A stretch of 64,000 nt of DNA, taken from positions 1 to 64,000 of the IMG/VR virus record IMGVR_UViG_3300028559_000026; one strand, written 5' to 3'. Below the pieces are notes generated by a model. It saw only the letters and a program-made list of their open reading frames with translations, was not told where the DNA came from and did not search any database. Of the stretch, positions 50,071 through 57,843 are shown piece by piece (within the stretch, counting starts at the first letter, position 1; every line of letters begins with the position of its first letter). Position numbers and translations under genes: made by a program. Origin of the DNA: a virus.

Positions 50071-51046
50071 ACTTGCCTACGAGACTATCACCCGCAACAT
50101 AGACAGAATCAGACGCCTGCTCATTAGAATCTTTATATTTACCATGTTTAGCTATGACCATTGCCTGTCTAGCGGATTCCAAGGAATTTCCAATACCTGC
50201 GGACATGGTAATTTTGTACGAACCACCTACTGCGGGTAATTCTTTCTCACCCTCAATTAGCTGGCGTAGAAACAGAAAAGCATCCTCTTTGGAGTCCATA
50301 AAAAGCACAAAGCAATCGCCACCATCCCGAAAACTATCACCATGAGCTAACTTAGCTACCAAGCCACCAAACGCCACAATTGCTTCATCAGCCTCTTTCC
50401 AGCCAACTTCGTTAGCCTTATGGAAATCATTAAGGTCCAGGCTGATAACCACGTTGGTTGGCTTAGAGCGCTCTAGTGCCAGAAGGTTTCCAAAGGAAGG
50501 TATCATCATATCTCTAGTCAAGTCATCATCCTTTGGTTCTGGGGCTTTCTCTTCAGCTTTATGTAGTGCATCGGGTGGGCGATGGTATCTAAGTGTAGCC
50601 ACACCTTTATGCACATTACTCAGAATAGTCGATGCTTCTGCTGGTGAAAGGGCATGACCATTTAGAATCAACACATCGCCTTGTGATTCAAGAATTTGTG
50701 GTTGTGACATGCCGACCTTCATATACTCAAATACAGAAGGTATTTCATTGGCCACATCTTTTGGCATTTCCTCTAGCTTCGCTTCTGGGATTTCTGAATC
50801 ATCCTTGTCTTGCATGTATGAATCCCACGGACGTACCAAGATATACCTGGAATTCATCTGGTGAAGCAATGCGTTGCGGGCAGTTTCATTAAATGGACCA
50901 TCTGGCATAGCCTGTCTAAGTCTATGACCATGATAGTCCTCAATCACTTTGGTCTTGCCATCACCCACCACCACCCGGCCCATACGGTTTTTAAGTAGTT
51001 GGCTGCCAGAAGTCTTTAGTCTGAAAAAGCTGTAAATTCCATTCAT
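50069..51046 (-). CDS. Degenerate GGDEF-domain protein
   Basis: 325 residues. The C-terminal 160 residues align with GGDEF cyclases: VVISLDLNDFHKANEVGW (metal Asp, substrate Asn), a helix with ADEAIVAFGGL, then FRDGGDCFVLFM (near 237-248) and SAGIGNSLESARQAMVIAKHGK. The signature reads GGDCF, so the catalytic Glu/third position is Cys; the inhibitory RxxD before it appears as SFRDGG. It may be an inactive sensor, a binder of cyclic dinucleotides or a cyclase with altered specificity. The N-terminal 165 residues are unassigned. Located among head genes. Confidence 0.7.
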   Translation of the reverse strand: MNGIYSFFRLKTSGSQLLKNRMGRVVVGDGKTKVIEDYHGHRLRQAMPDGPFNETARNALLHQMNSRYILVRPWDSYMQDKDDSEIPEAKLEEMPKDVANEIPSVFEYMKVGMSQPQILESQGDVLILNGHALSPAEASTILSNVHKGVATLRYHRPPDALHKAEEKAPEPKDDDLTRDMMIPSFGNLLALERSKPTNVVISLDLNDFHKANEVGWKEADEAIVAFGGLVAKLAHGDSFRDGGDCFVLFMDSKEDAFLFLRQLIEGEKELPAVGGSYKITMSAGIGNSLESARQAMVIAKHGKYKDSNEQASDSVYVAGDSLVGK

Positions 51047-53061
51047 TATTTGCGCTCCGGCAATGCTGCTGTAAATACCTGTTTACGTGTCGGTTGTCCA
51101 TGTCCGCGAATTGCACCTTGCACACTACGCAGTCTGTGTCCCGCTTCTGCAGCCAAATCGGCATCTACACCATTCTTGATGAGGCTGGCTTCTAGGTGTT
51201 TACTGTCTAGCTTGTTAGCCCACTCTATGGCTGCTGGGTGTATTGGGTTTGGTCCAGTATCCACGTTACCCTTGTCGCTTAATTCCCAATAATGCGGTAG
51301 CGACCTAGAGCTGTTTTCAAATAGCATCTCATTATCTATTAGATGTAGTCCATTTTTAGAAAACAGGTAATTATTGGCATGGCGGTCATGTGACCCCATC
51401 ACTGCATCCATAATCCCTAACTTATCCAAATCACCATTACCGGTAAGATTAGAAATTATATTTTTTTGATGCGAAGAGTCGCGAAGTTTTGAATAATCAG
51501 GCCAATGCACATCAGCATGCTCTGCACCATCCACAGCGTTCTGAATAGTGAATCTGTTGTTACCATATATCGACGTAGTGGGATGTGAAAAAGCTGCTGT
51601 GGTTGGTACGTATTGGCCTAGACCAAAGAAGTCTCTAGCCATGTTATGAAAAACAGCCTCGTGTCCATTGCCAGACTCATCATGCTTCATATACGCCAAA
51701 CCACCTTTAGGTGAACGGACCCATCCACTTTGTTCTTCATTGATACCAGCCAAAAAGTGTGATGGTTCAGAAGCACGCCAAGTAGCTGTATCAGCACCAT
51801 GAATCAAAGCTCTTTGCTCTGGTGATGTATTAAGATGTGCTATGCCGTGCTTATCTGCATCCATCTTAGGTTTGAAAGAATTATTCATCCAGACCTCATG
51901 GGCATATGCAACATTTTTGAAATGGGTACCCTCTTTGTTCTTAGGCAGCTTGACTACAGTATTTGGCTCCTTGCTTGGAATAGCTAGGTAATGTGTCTTA
52001 TTATCCTTGACAATGGTGTATTGCTCGTCTTTTGAGTGTGCAATGCCGGGATGGACGGGCTCACCACGAAAATATATAACCTTAGCTGCGGGCTTGGCTT
52101 GATTATCCATATCATTTTTAAGTAGCATTACCACCTGTTCCATCTTGAACAGAGCCATACTGTCAGTCGATGCAACAATGACTGGTACACAGTACAGATG
52201 GTAGGCGAGTAGTGATGCGACCAACCCACATTGCTGCCGGACCTCTTCCAGAATTTGAATGAATTTGCTAGACTGTGTACCAACATCAGCCTTTTCAAGA
52301 GTGTTGATGCCATACTTGTCAACAATATGTGCTATCTGGCCCATTACATTGCCATGCAAAGCAGAACCGGATAGCTGTGCATCGTACAATGGCCGAATTA
52401 GCCTGTCGAGAATGACTGCGGGAAATAGAGCCTGTTCTGGGTCATCCGTTAGCGCTGGATACTTGTTAACCACAAAGTGATATGCCGGGTGGTCTTCCAT
52501 CGACATATCATTAGTGCGAGTAGCTTTGTCATCCAGCTCTTGGATAGAATCATAAACAGGCATATTCCCGACACCCAGCATACATAATGCCAAGAGTGGG
52601 ATATTAGGCCATTCCAGTCCGTCTTCCCTAGCTGTCTGGGATAGTTCTGTTAGCTCATTTTGCTTTTGGTCGATTGTTTTGAGCTTGGCGACATCTGGAA
52701 TGTGTTTTTCATTTCTCGAAAAAACGGTGTTAGCCTTGTAGTAAGCTCTATTCCATTCTGGAAGTTCACCACCATTAGCACCTTTGACAAATACGTCAAT
52801 GTTGATGGGTTGTGCTAGATCAGTGCCAGTAATAGCATCCATCAAATGACCATAGTTTTTAACCTCTGGTATTGAATTGAAATTTGGCATAGCGGCAGCT
52901 ACAAAAGCAGCTTGACGGATAAGATACGGCGAAGACCTACCAAGAGACAGGGCATGGTTAAGTGGAAGCCATTGGGCCATAAATCGACCAAACTGCTTCA
53001 AATCAGCGCTGTTCAATATAGTGTTGTAGGTATCTACATCGTCGATATTGTAATCATACAT
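51046..53061 (-). CDS. Large head-cluster protein with kinase-like C-terminus
   Basis: 671 residues. The first 300 are helical and unassigned. About 420-600 carry the kinase-like module: GGLAYMKHDE (possible Lys), GHEAVFHNMARDFFGLGQYVP (Glu helix), DAVMGSHDRHANNYLF (about 555-570) and GLHLIDNEMLFE (metal Asp). A C-terminal helical region ends in a basic tail. One-base overlaps with both neighbours (51046 and 53061) indicate a single operon. Function unknown; it forms the third member of the kinase-like set. Confidence 0.65.
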   Translation of the reverse strand: MYDYNIDDVDTYNTILNSADLKQFGRFMAQWLPLNHALSLGRSSPYLIRQAAFVAAAMPNFNSIPEVKNYGHLMDAITGTDLAQPINIDVFVKGANGGELPEWNRAYYKANTVFSRNEKHIPDVAKLKTIDQKQNELTELSQTAREDGLEWPNIPLLALCMLGVGNMPVYDSIQELDDKATRTNDMSMEDHPAYHFVVNKYPALTDDPEQALFPAVILDRLIRPLYDAQLSGSALHGNVMGQIAHIVDKYGINTLEKADVGTQSSKFIQILEEVRQQCGLVASLLAYHLYCVPVIVASTDSMALFKMEQVVMLLKNDMDNQAKPAAKVIYFRGEPVHPGIAHSKDEQYTIVKDNKTHYLAIPSKEPNTVVKLPKNKEGTHFKNVAYAHEVWMNNSFKPKMDADKHGIAHLNTSPEQRALIHGADTATWRASEPSHFLAGINEEQSGWVRSPKGGLAYMKHDESGNGHEAVFHNMARDFFGLGQYVPTTAAFSHPTTSIYGNNRFTIQNAVDGAEHADVHWPDYSKLRDSSHQKNIISNLTGNGDLDKLGIMDAVMGSHDRHANNYLFSKNGLHLIDNEMLFENSSRSLPHYWELSDKGNVDTGPNPIHPAAIEWANKLDSKHLEASLIKNGVDADLAAEAGHRLRSVQGAIRGHGQPTRKQVFTAALPERK

Positions 53062-56000
53062 TACATACTCCCGCGACCTTCTCTAATCCTGGCTTGCTCT
53101 AGTAGCTTAGGAATAGCGTAGCGATAATAAAGAGTCAGGGCTGGCATCTCACCATATTGTCTAACCCAATCGGCATGCTGTTTAGCAGTCTGTGCAGGCA
53201 CTGTGGTATCAATCTCACTCTTCTTTACATTCAGAAAAGGATTGACAGCTTCCCAATACGGTGTGTGGTCTGTATCGGCATTCATACCAAAGGTTTTCAT
53301 TCCTCTGGCTTCCTCATGTGGAACAATACTCATCCAGTGTTTCCAGAATGCTGGAAATACCGCAGATTCATCGTTGTGAAATAAACCTGCGTACTTGGGA
53401 TGATTGCGCATATGCTTAACAGCGTCATGGTGTTTGGCGTAATACCTGTCAATGCCGTTCATAACTTCGGAGTTATTGGGCTCCCACAAAACACTCTTTA
53501 GATGCTCAATAGTATTAGCATCAGCACCTTTCTCTAGGCCGAATAGATGACGGACAAAATGCGTATCGGGCACAACTGAGTTAGCACCACCAAGCATGCC
53601 ATACATATATCTAGCGGTCTTAGGAGCTAATCCAGGCACATCTGGACCGTTATAGGGGCCGATATCTGGCTTGCCTGCAGAAATAGCCCTATCACGCTTA
53701 GCCTTATGCTTCTGGCTATTCTCTTTATGCAGCATCAGCTCTTGGATAGCTGAGCGGGTATCGTCCTTGTGGCGGTTTACTAGGTCTACAAGCGATTGGT
53801 GTAGGCCATGGTATTGGGCCATGTTTTTCAGCTTGTTATTAGCAAGCATAAAACTCTGTACTTGTCCAGCGGTGCGACCAACTTTACCAGTAGTGGCTGA
53901 AACATAAGGCTTGGTACTGCTCTGATATTGGCCGTTAACCAATTTACCAATACGCACGGATGGACCAAGGTTTTCAAAATAAGATCTTCCAGTCACTGGC
54001 AGGGTATCGGGCTTGTCACGGCTAAGCCAATCTGGTCCCACTTCACCTTCAAACTTAGGGCTGGTGGCGTCGATACCCTTATCCTTCATGGAATCAACTA
54101 GATGGCTATTGCTAGTGATAATGCCGTTAGGCAGTAGGAAGTTGTGCTTTACGTGGGCAACTTCAAGATCGTACATTTGTCGTTGGCCCACGGGACGCCA
54201 TCGTACAACGCCCCGACACACCAAATTCCTGGTGTTGGAGATTGGAGAATCCGAGTAAGCCAGATCATGGCACCTTCCTTCATTTTCTTGGTTCTGCTTG
54301 AGAAATTCTCCATCGAGAGACGGATTAGAGTGATATCGCCCCTCCGTAAAGCCTCTTGATTTAGAAGCATGTCCCGGTGCTGGCGATATTGCAGATTTTT
54401 CACAGCCGATTCTTTTTCCGAACCTGAAAAAAAATGCCAAAATCCGTCCACTTCTATCCATATGTTTTCGTGGACTAAATCCACCTGTTTGACAATATCT
54501 CCACATTGAATCAGTCCCGATGTCCAACCCAGTTGCCCTTTTAACTCCTCTTCGATATAGGAATGAGAAGAAGCTGAAGTTTGACCAGCGGCGATAAACT
54601 TTCTTGCAATATTCCCGAATTCCTCTGGATGGGTTTCGCGCCATTCCTGGCCCAGAATCGACAATTGGGTATAGTTGTCCCGAAACTCCTCTGGATGTTC
54701 CAGTCTCCACTTCTTGGCCGCCGCTGTTAATTTCATGGCATGCCATTGGACCATGGCTGGATGCCTCTTTTGCCATTTCAGCATTGCTTGACTGGCCTTC
54801 TTTTGGCGCTCCAGAAACTCGTCTCTCTTTTCCACTTCCCATTTGCGAATCCCCACCATCATCAATTCGGGATTCTGTTCTTTCCATATTTTCTGTGCAG
54901 CATGGGCTTGTTGAAGTAATGCCTTGGATTTCTCGGGATTCTGAACATGCCATTGCTTTGCCGATTCTACACGGGCTGTGGCGCGTATATCCTTGCATGC
55001 CTGACACTCTTTCCGATGCGCCTTGAACAGCACTTCTGTCCGAAATGTTTGACCACAACGGCTGTCCCAGCCCGTCGTCCTTGGTTTTTGTGGCACTAAA
55101 AATCTCCAATCCAGAAGCAATTATTTGGGAAATCGGCACCATTCCTTGGGTGGTCAAAAACTTGTGATTTTGAGAACAAACCACACGATAACCATCCGAA
55201 AACTCGACTTCTATAGCTTCCATAGCGCCGTGGTTGTGGAGTGCTACTACTTCCGTAGTAATAACTTCCCCATTCTGACTTACTCCAAAAACCTTGTCCC
55301 CTGGTAGAAAATTCTTGATTTTCTTGATTGTGTTGTCGCATGTGCTTAAATTTGTGTCCTGATCGAGACAAAACATGATTTCCTGCATCGGAACTGGCGT
55401 GTTTCCAGTTACGCATACATGACCACTTCTTCTCATAAAGAAAAAGGTGTTAGGCACTACTGGACACCACATACCGACCTTACCTACATATCGACGGATA
55501 TGTCTCTTGTCTAGCTTAGCGTGCTTCTGTCGTAGCTTAGTAACCCAAAACTGAGTACCATCATGTGTTATCGAGGATGCGTGACCCAATATAGTGAGAA
55601 AAGCCTGCTCGGCATCAGCGCGTTCTTTGCTCTTGGTCACCATGGTTTTGGTATTATACTTACGGGTATAGGCTGCCCACTCCCCATCTTTATCAACCAC
55701 TGCCATATGTTGATACAGACTCGATATATGCGATACGTCTGGGGTAAAGCCATTATCGTCCAGTCGGGATTTGGCAGTGCGATGAATTAGGTCTGATGGA
55801 TTAATAGTTACAGAGGTTTTCTCCTGTACATTATTCCGACCAGACTTAACCAACCAGCGATGGTCAGGCGTAGTGATGGCATGAAACGACCTTGACTTAA
55901 GCTCGACCAGAGGGCCTTCATAATCCGGGAAGAATCGCAGATCAGTGGGCTTTTGCCATTCCGCCATGCCAGTCTTGGGATTCTTGGTTAAAATCCAATC

Positions 56001-57347
56001 ATCCATAGTTAGATCGAAACCCTTGACCCACCCTCGTTTCGTCAGTGCTTCCGTCTCGGCATCCAGGCAGTTAGGGCTAAGTTGTGAAAACAAAGTACCG
56101 TGCATAACCACTTCTGGCGGCAACTGTCCAGCTTTTAGCAATCCATTGACCTTGGACCAATTGTCCATGGCCTTGTCGTGGAAAGCTGACACCTTGGGAT
56201 CATTCATAATTTTATCGAACGATTCCTTACCCCTTGCATCAGGATCACGCGAAGGGATGTACATAGGGAAAGAGCCTTGTGGCGTGTGTAGTACACCAGT
56301 GCCCTCATCAAAGAAACTCTTAGAGAGGTGCTGATTGGGCGCTACCTCCTTGCCACGAATGGTTAAATTAGTGCTTGGAGTGGCTGCAGGCGCTTCTGTG
56401 GGCCCTGTTTCCTGTGCTGGTGGTGGAGTGACCACAGCTGGCGGCTTCTTGGCCTTGGGCTTCTTTGCGGGCTCAGCTTTCGCTAGTGACTTTTTGACCT
56501 GATAGTCCTCAGCTAGATCGGCGAAGCGATCCAGAAACGAGTCGTCAGCTTCTGGGAGTCGGGACTTGAGAAGTTCACGAAATTCAGCTTTTACAAACGG
56601 TTTGGAGTAATCCCTAATGGTTGCCAGAACCACACCTTTCATACGCTTCATTACATCCTCCCTTACCAATGGGGATGACGCAGGAGCGCTCCCGTTTCCA
56701 GCAGTCAAAGTCTTAGATAGCACAATTGGATCAAAAGCAACTGTTACCGCACCAAAGGTTTTGATAATATCGCCATTTTCGTTTCTGGCTAAAATCCCCT
56801 CAATTAGAGAGGATGATGCGTCTTTCTTTTTATCTGATTGCGGATCGAAGACTACACCAGATACACATGACTTATTACATGGCTTAACAGTACAGGCTAC
56901 TTTGCGGGCGATGGATCGCTCTAGGCGGTTGCCATTCTTCTTAAGAGTAGAGCCCTCGATACTATAACGGCACAGTATTTTCTCATTGTTCTTGACGTGA
57001 TCACGGATTTGTGCTGCTAGTGCGATGGCTCCTGGATGGCCTGAGCCATCATACAGGCGTGACTTAATGTAGATGTATGGCAACTTAACCATATTCCAGT
57101 AGTTACGCTGTCTCTGGTCCGAGGCGTCTTCCTCTTTGAAAATCTTTTTGGCATAAATGATATGGCCTACATTGTCGTTTGCTGACGCACCTTTAGCATC
57201 CTCGCCTCGGTGTTCCCAATTCAGTAGACCATCGCCATTTTCTAAAGATGAAATATCGCATCCTTCAACATCTAGGATTTCACCACTAGAGTCAATCGCT
57301 TCAGACGCTGCAATACCATCAATTATCATTCCCGTTCCCGTCGTCAT
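53061..57347 (-). CDS. Prohead protease-like fusion protein interrupted by two inteins
   Basis: 1428 codons; 784 residues after removal of two inteins (residues 427-649 and 660-1080). The N-terminal ~190 residues fit XkdF/prohead serine proteases (IDSSGEILDVEGCDISSLE, GLLNWEHRGE with the candidate His, GHIIYAKKIF, and CRYSIEGSTLK with the candidate Ser). A Lys/Ala/Pro-rich linker containing LAKAEP follows. The C-terminal half resembles HhH-GPD DNA glycosylases (MHGTLFSQLSPN, KTARYMYGML, then PDTHFVRHLFGLEKG), with an end VKKSEIDTTVP. Both inteins sit in the LFSQLSPN...SHLVDSM segment, a conserved spot as inteins prefer. Splicing would control protease or glycosylase maturation. The glycosylase call is tentative. 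Confidence 0.7.
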   Translation of the reverse strand: MTTGTGMIIDGIAASEAIDSSGEILDVEGCDISSLENGDGLLNWEHRGEDAKGASANDNVGHIIYAKKIFKEEDASDQRQRNYWNMVKLPYIYIKSRLYDGSGHPGAIALAAQIRDHVKNNEKILCRYSIEGSTLKKNGNRLERSIARKVACTVKPCNKSCVSGVVFDPQSDKKKDASSSLIEGILARNENGDIIKTFGAVTVAFDPIVLSKTLTAGNGSAPASSPLVREDVMKRMKGVVLATIRDYSKPFVKAEFRELLKSRLPEADDSFLDRFADLAEDYQVKKSLAKAEPAKKPKAKKPPAVVTPPPAQETGPTEAPAATPSTNLTIRGKEVAPNQHLSKSFFDEGTGVLHTPQGSFPMYIPSRDPDARGKESFDKIMNDPKVSAFHDKAMDNWSKVNGLLKAGQLPPEVVMHGTLFSQLSPNCLDAETEALTKRGWVKGFDLTMDDWILTKNPKTGMAEWQKPTDLRFFPDYEGPLVELKSRSFHAITTPDHRWLVKSGRNNVQEKTSVTINPSDLIHRTAKSRLDDNGFTPDVSHISSLYQHMAVVDKDGEWAAYTRKYNTKTMVTKSKERADAEQAFLTILGHASSITHDGTQFWVTKLRQKHAKLDKRHIRRYVGKVGMWCPVVPNTFFFMRRSGHVCVTGNTPVPMQEIMFCLDQDTNLSTCDNTIKKIKNFLPGDKVFGVSQNGEVITTEVVALHNHGAMEAIEVEFSDGYRVVCSQNHKFLTTQGMVPISQIIASGLEIFSATKTKDDGLGQPLWSNISDRSAVQGASERVSGMQGYTRHSPCRIGKAMACSESREIQGITSTSPCCTENMERTESRIDDGGDSQMGSGKERRVSGAPKEGQSSNAEMAKEASSHGPMACHEINSGGQEVETGTSRGVSGQLYPIVDSGPGMARNPSRGIREYCKKVYRRWSNFSFFSFLYRRGVKRATGLDIGTDSMWRYCQTGGFSPRKHMDRSGRILAFFFRFGKRIGCEKSAISPAPGHASKSRGFTEGRYHSNPSLDGEFLKQNQENEGRCHDLAYSDSPISNTRNLVCRGVVRWRPVGQRQMYDLEVAHVKHNFLLPNGIITSNSHLVDSMKDKGIDATSPKFEGEVGPDWLSRDKPDTLPVTGRSYFENLGPSVRIGKLVNGQYQSSTKPYVSATTGKVGRTAGQVQSFMLANNKLKNMAQYHGLHQSLVDLVNRHKDDTRSAIQELMLHKENSQKHKAKRDRAISAGKPDIGPYNGPDVPGLAPKTARYMYGMLGGANSVVPDTHFVRHLFGLEKGADANTIEHLKSVLWEPNNSEVMNGIDRYYAKHHDAVKHMRNHPKYAGLFHNDESAVFPAFWKHWMSIVPHEEARGMKTFGMNADTDHTPYWEAVNPFLNVKKSEIDTTVPAQTAKQHADWVRQYGEMPALTLYYRYAIPKLLEQARIREGRGSM
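54108..55370 (-). other. Intein 2 (421 residues, hosts an out-of-frame endonuclease gene)
   Basis: Begins at Cys (CLDQDTNLSTCDNTIKKIK; block A) and has block B VEFSDGYRVVCSQNHKFLTT. Block F/G lies near the end (RQMYDLEVAHVKHNFLLPNG, then IITSN) and is followed by Ser. The penultimate residue is Ser, not the usual His. The roughly 290 residues between block B and F have no LAGLIDADG or HNH motif. Their composition (Ser/Gly/Arg/Cys-rich, TGTSRGVSGQLY style) is that of a shadow frame, because a real endonuclease is encoded there in the +1 frame. The frame has no stop across the whole region. Confidence 0.85.
54149..55096 (-). CDS. Vsr-like (EDxHD/DUF559-type) homing endonuclease nested in intein 2
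   Basis: 315 residues from GTG 55096 with GGAG 7 nt upstream, in a frame different from the surrounding intein. The N-terminus has a zinc-finger-like CGQTFRTEVLFKAHRKEC. Residues about 45-165 repeat KxWxxxHPEEF/NPE motifs (IWKEQNPEL, KWRLEHPEEF, EWRETHPEEF), probably DNA-binding. Residues about 173-265 form the nuclease: SYIEEELKGQLG, QVDLVHENIWIEVDGFWHF, QYRQHRDMLLNQEALRRGD, with Asp, E-V-D and W-H as in Vsr/EDxHD homing enzymes. The last ~30 residues overlap intein block F codons. It would cut intein-less alleles and promote homing. Confidence 0.8.
   Translation of the reverse strand: MPQKPRTTGWDSRCGQTFRTEVLFKAHRKECQACKDIRATARVESAKQWHVQNPEKSKALLQQAHAAQKIWKEQNPELMMVGIRKWEVEKRDEFLERQKKASQAMLKWQKRHPAMVQWHAMKLTAAAKKWRLEHPEEFRDNYTQLSILGQEWRETHPEEFGNIARKFIAAGQTSASSHSYIEEELKGQLGWTSGLIQCGDIVKQVDLVHENIWIEVDGFWHFFSGSEKESAVKNLQYRQHRDMLLNQEALRRGDITLIRLSMENFSSRTKKMKEGAMIWLTRILQSPTPGIWCVGALYDGVPWANDKCTILKLPT
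55401..56069 (-). other. Intein 1 (223 residues, no recognisable endonuclease)
   Basis: Begins at Cys (CLDAETEALTKRGWVKGFD; block A), block B VELKSRSFHAITTPDHRWLV with the T-x-x-H element, and ends GHVCVTGN before Thr, so the +1 nucleophile is Thr. The penultimate residue is Gly instead of His. The ~110-residue linker (SLYQHMAVVDKDGEW and on) is too short and lacks LAGLIDADG, HNH or Vsr motifs, so it is a mini-intein. Ten extein codons (TPVPMQEIMF) separate it from intein 2. Confidence 0.85.
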
Positions 57348-57359
57348 GTTGAGTAGATT
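57345..57359 (-). promoter_or_regulatory. AATCT-N7-ATG promoter-like element
   Basis: AATCT at 57355-57359 (minus), spacer ACTCAAC, ATG at 57347 of the protease gene; no ribosome site. Confidence 0.65.
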
Positions 57360-57375
57360 AGGCGGGACAAAGGAT

Positions 57376-57540
57376 TTATCGGACGGGCGGTTTGCGTAGT
57401 TCTTCTAGAATTAGATCTGCATCGTCTTGTACGTCTTTAGCAGCTTTCTCAATAACTGGTATCTCTTCTGCTGCATTCTTAGCTCTTTTGCTTTTCAATG
57501 CTGCCCATAAGTCTTTAATAATATCTAATAGAGCACCCAT
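57376..57540 (-). CDS. Small charged helical protein
   Basis: 54 residues, MGALLDIIKDLWAALKSKRA, then an acidic helix (IEKAAKDVQDDADLILEEL) and PPVR. It begins right after the lipoprotein stop (TAAATG), indicating coupling. Too short for the six-frame list cutoff but the start and context support it. Function unknown. Confidence 0.55.
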   Translation of the reverse strand: MGALLDIIKDLWAALKSKRAKNAAEEIPVIEKAAKDVQDDADLILEELRKPPVR

Positions 57541-57843
57541 TTACCATCTCCCACATGCGGTATTGGCAAGTACCAATCGGCCAGCAGCTTCTGCTTCAAG
57601 GTCGATACCAACCTCACCAACTGCTTGTTGCTTTTTAGCTGCCAGAATAGCTGTGATAGCTGCTGTAGCAGTGGTAGAGCAACCACCAGCTTCTTTGCAT
57701 AGACCGTTATTCTTCTTACAGTCCAGTGCAGCTCTATGCACCTTATTCTGCAATCTGTTGACTTGCGAAATGGTACTGACACATCCAGACAGCAATACAC
57801 AAAACACAATAGCTGATAGCAACTTACTGATTAGAGTATTCAT
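57541..57843 (-). CDS. Small lipoprotein
   Basis: 100 residues with a signal peptide and lipobox LLSGC (Cys21) after a hydrophobic stretch (LLSAIVFCVLLSG), so it should be lipidated and exported. Cys-containing mature part (DCKKNNGLCKEAGGCS). Small phage lipoproteins can be o-spanins or superinfection-exclusion proteins, but no inner spanin partner is visible. It overlaps the minor head gene by 20 nt. A lipoprotein implies a host that processes them, and location in the head cluster is unusual. Confidence 0.65.
   Translation of the reverse strand: MNTLISKLLSAIVFCVLLSGCVSTISQVNRLQNKVHRAALDCKKNNGLCKEAGGCSTTATAAITAILAAKKQQAVGEVGIDLEAEAAGRLVLANTACGRW

Noticed and set aside
54108-55370. An in-frame LAGLIDADG or HNH endonuclease in intein 2
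   Set aside because: The in-frame linker has no such motif and shadow-like composition; the nuclease is in the +1 frame.
55096-55416. A further 106-codon open frame across the intein 1/2 junction
   Set aside because: It is a third-frame shadow with no ribosome site and unusual composition.
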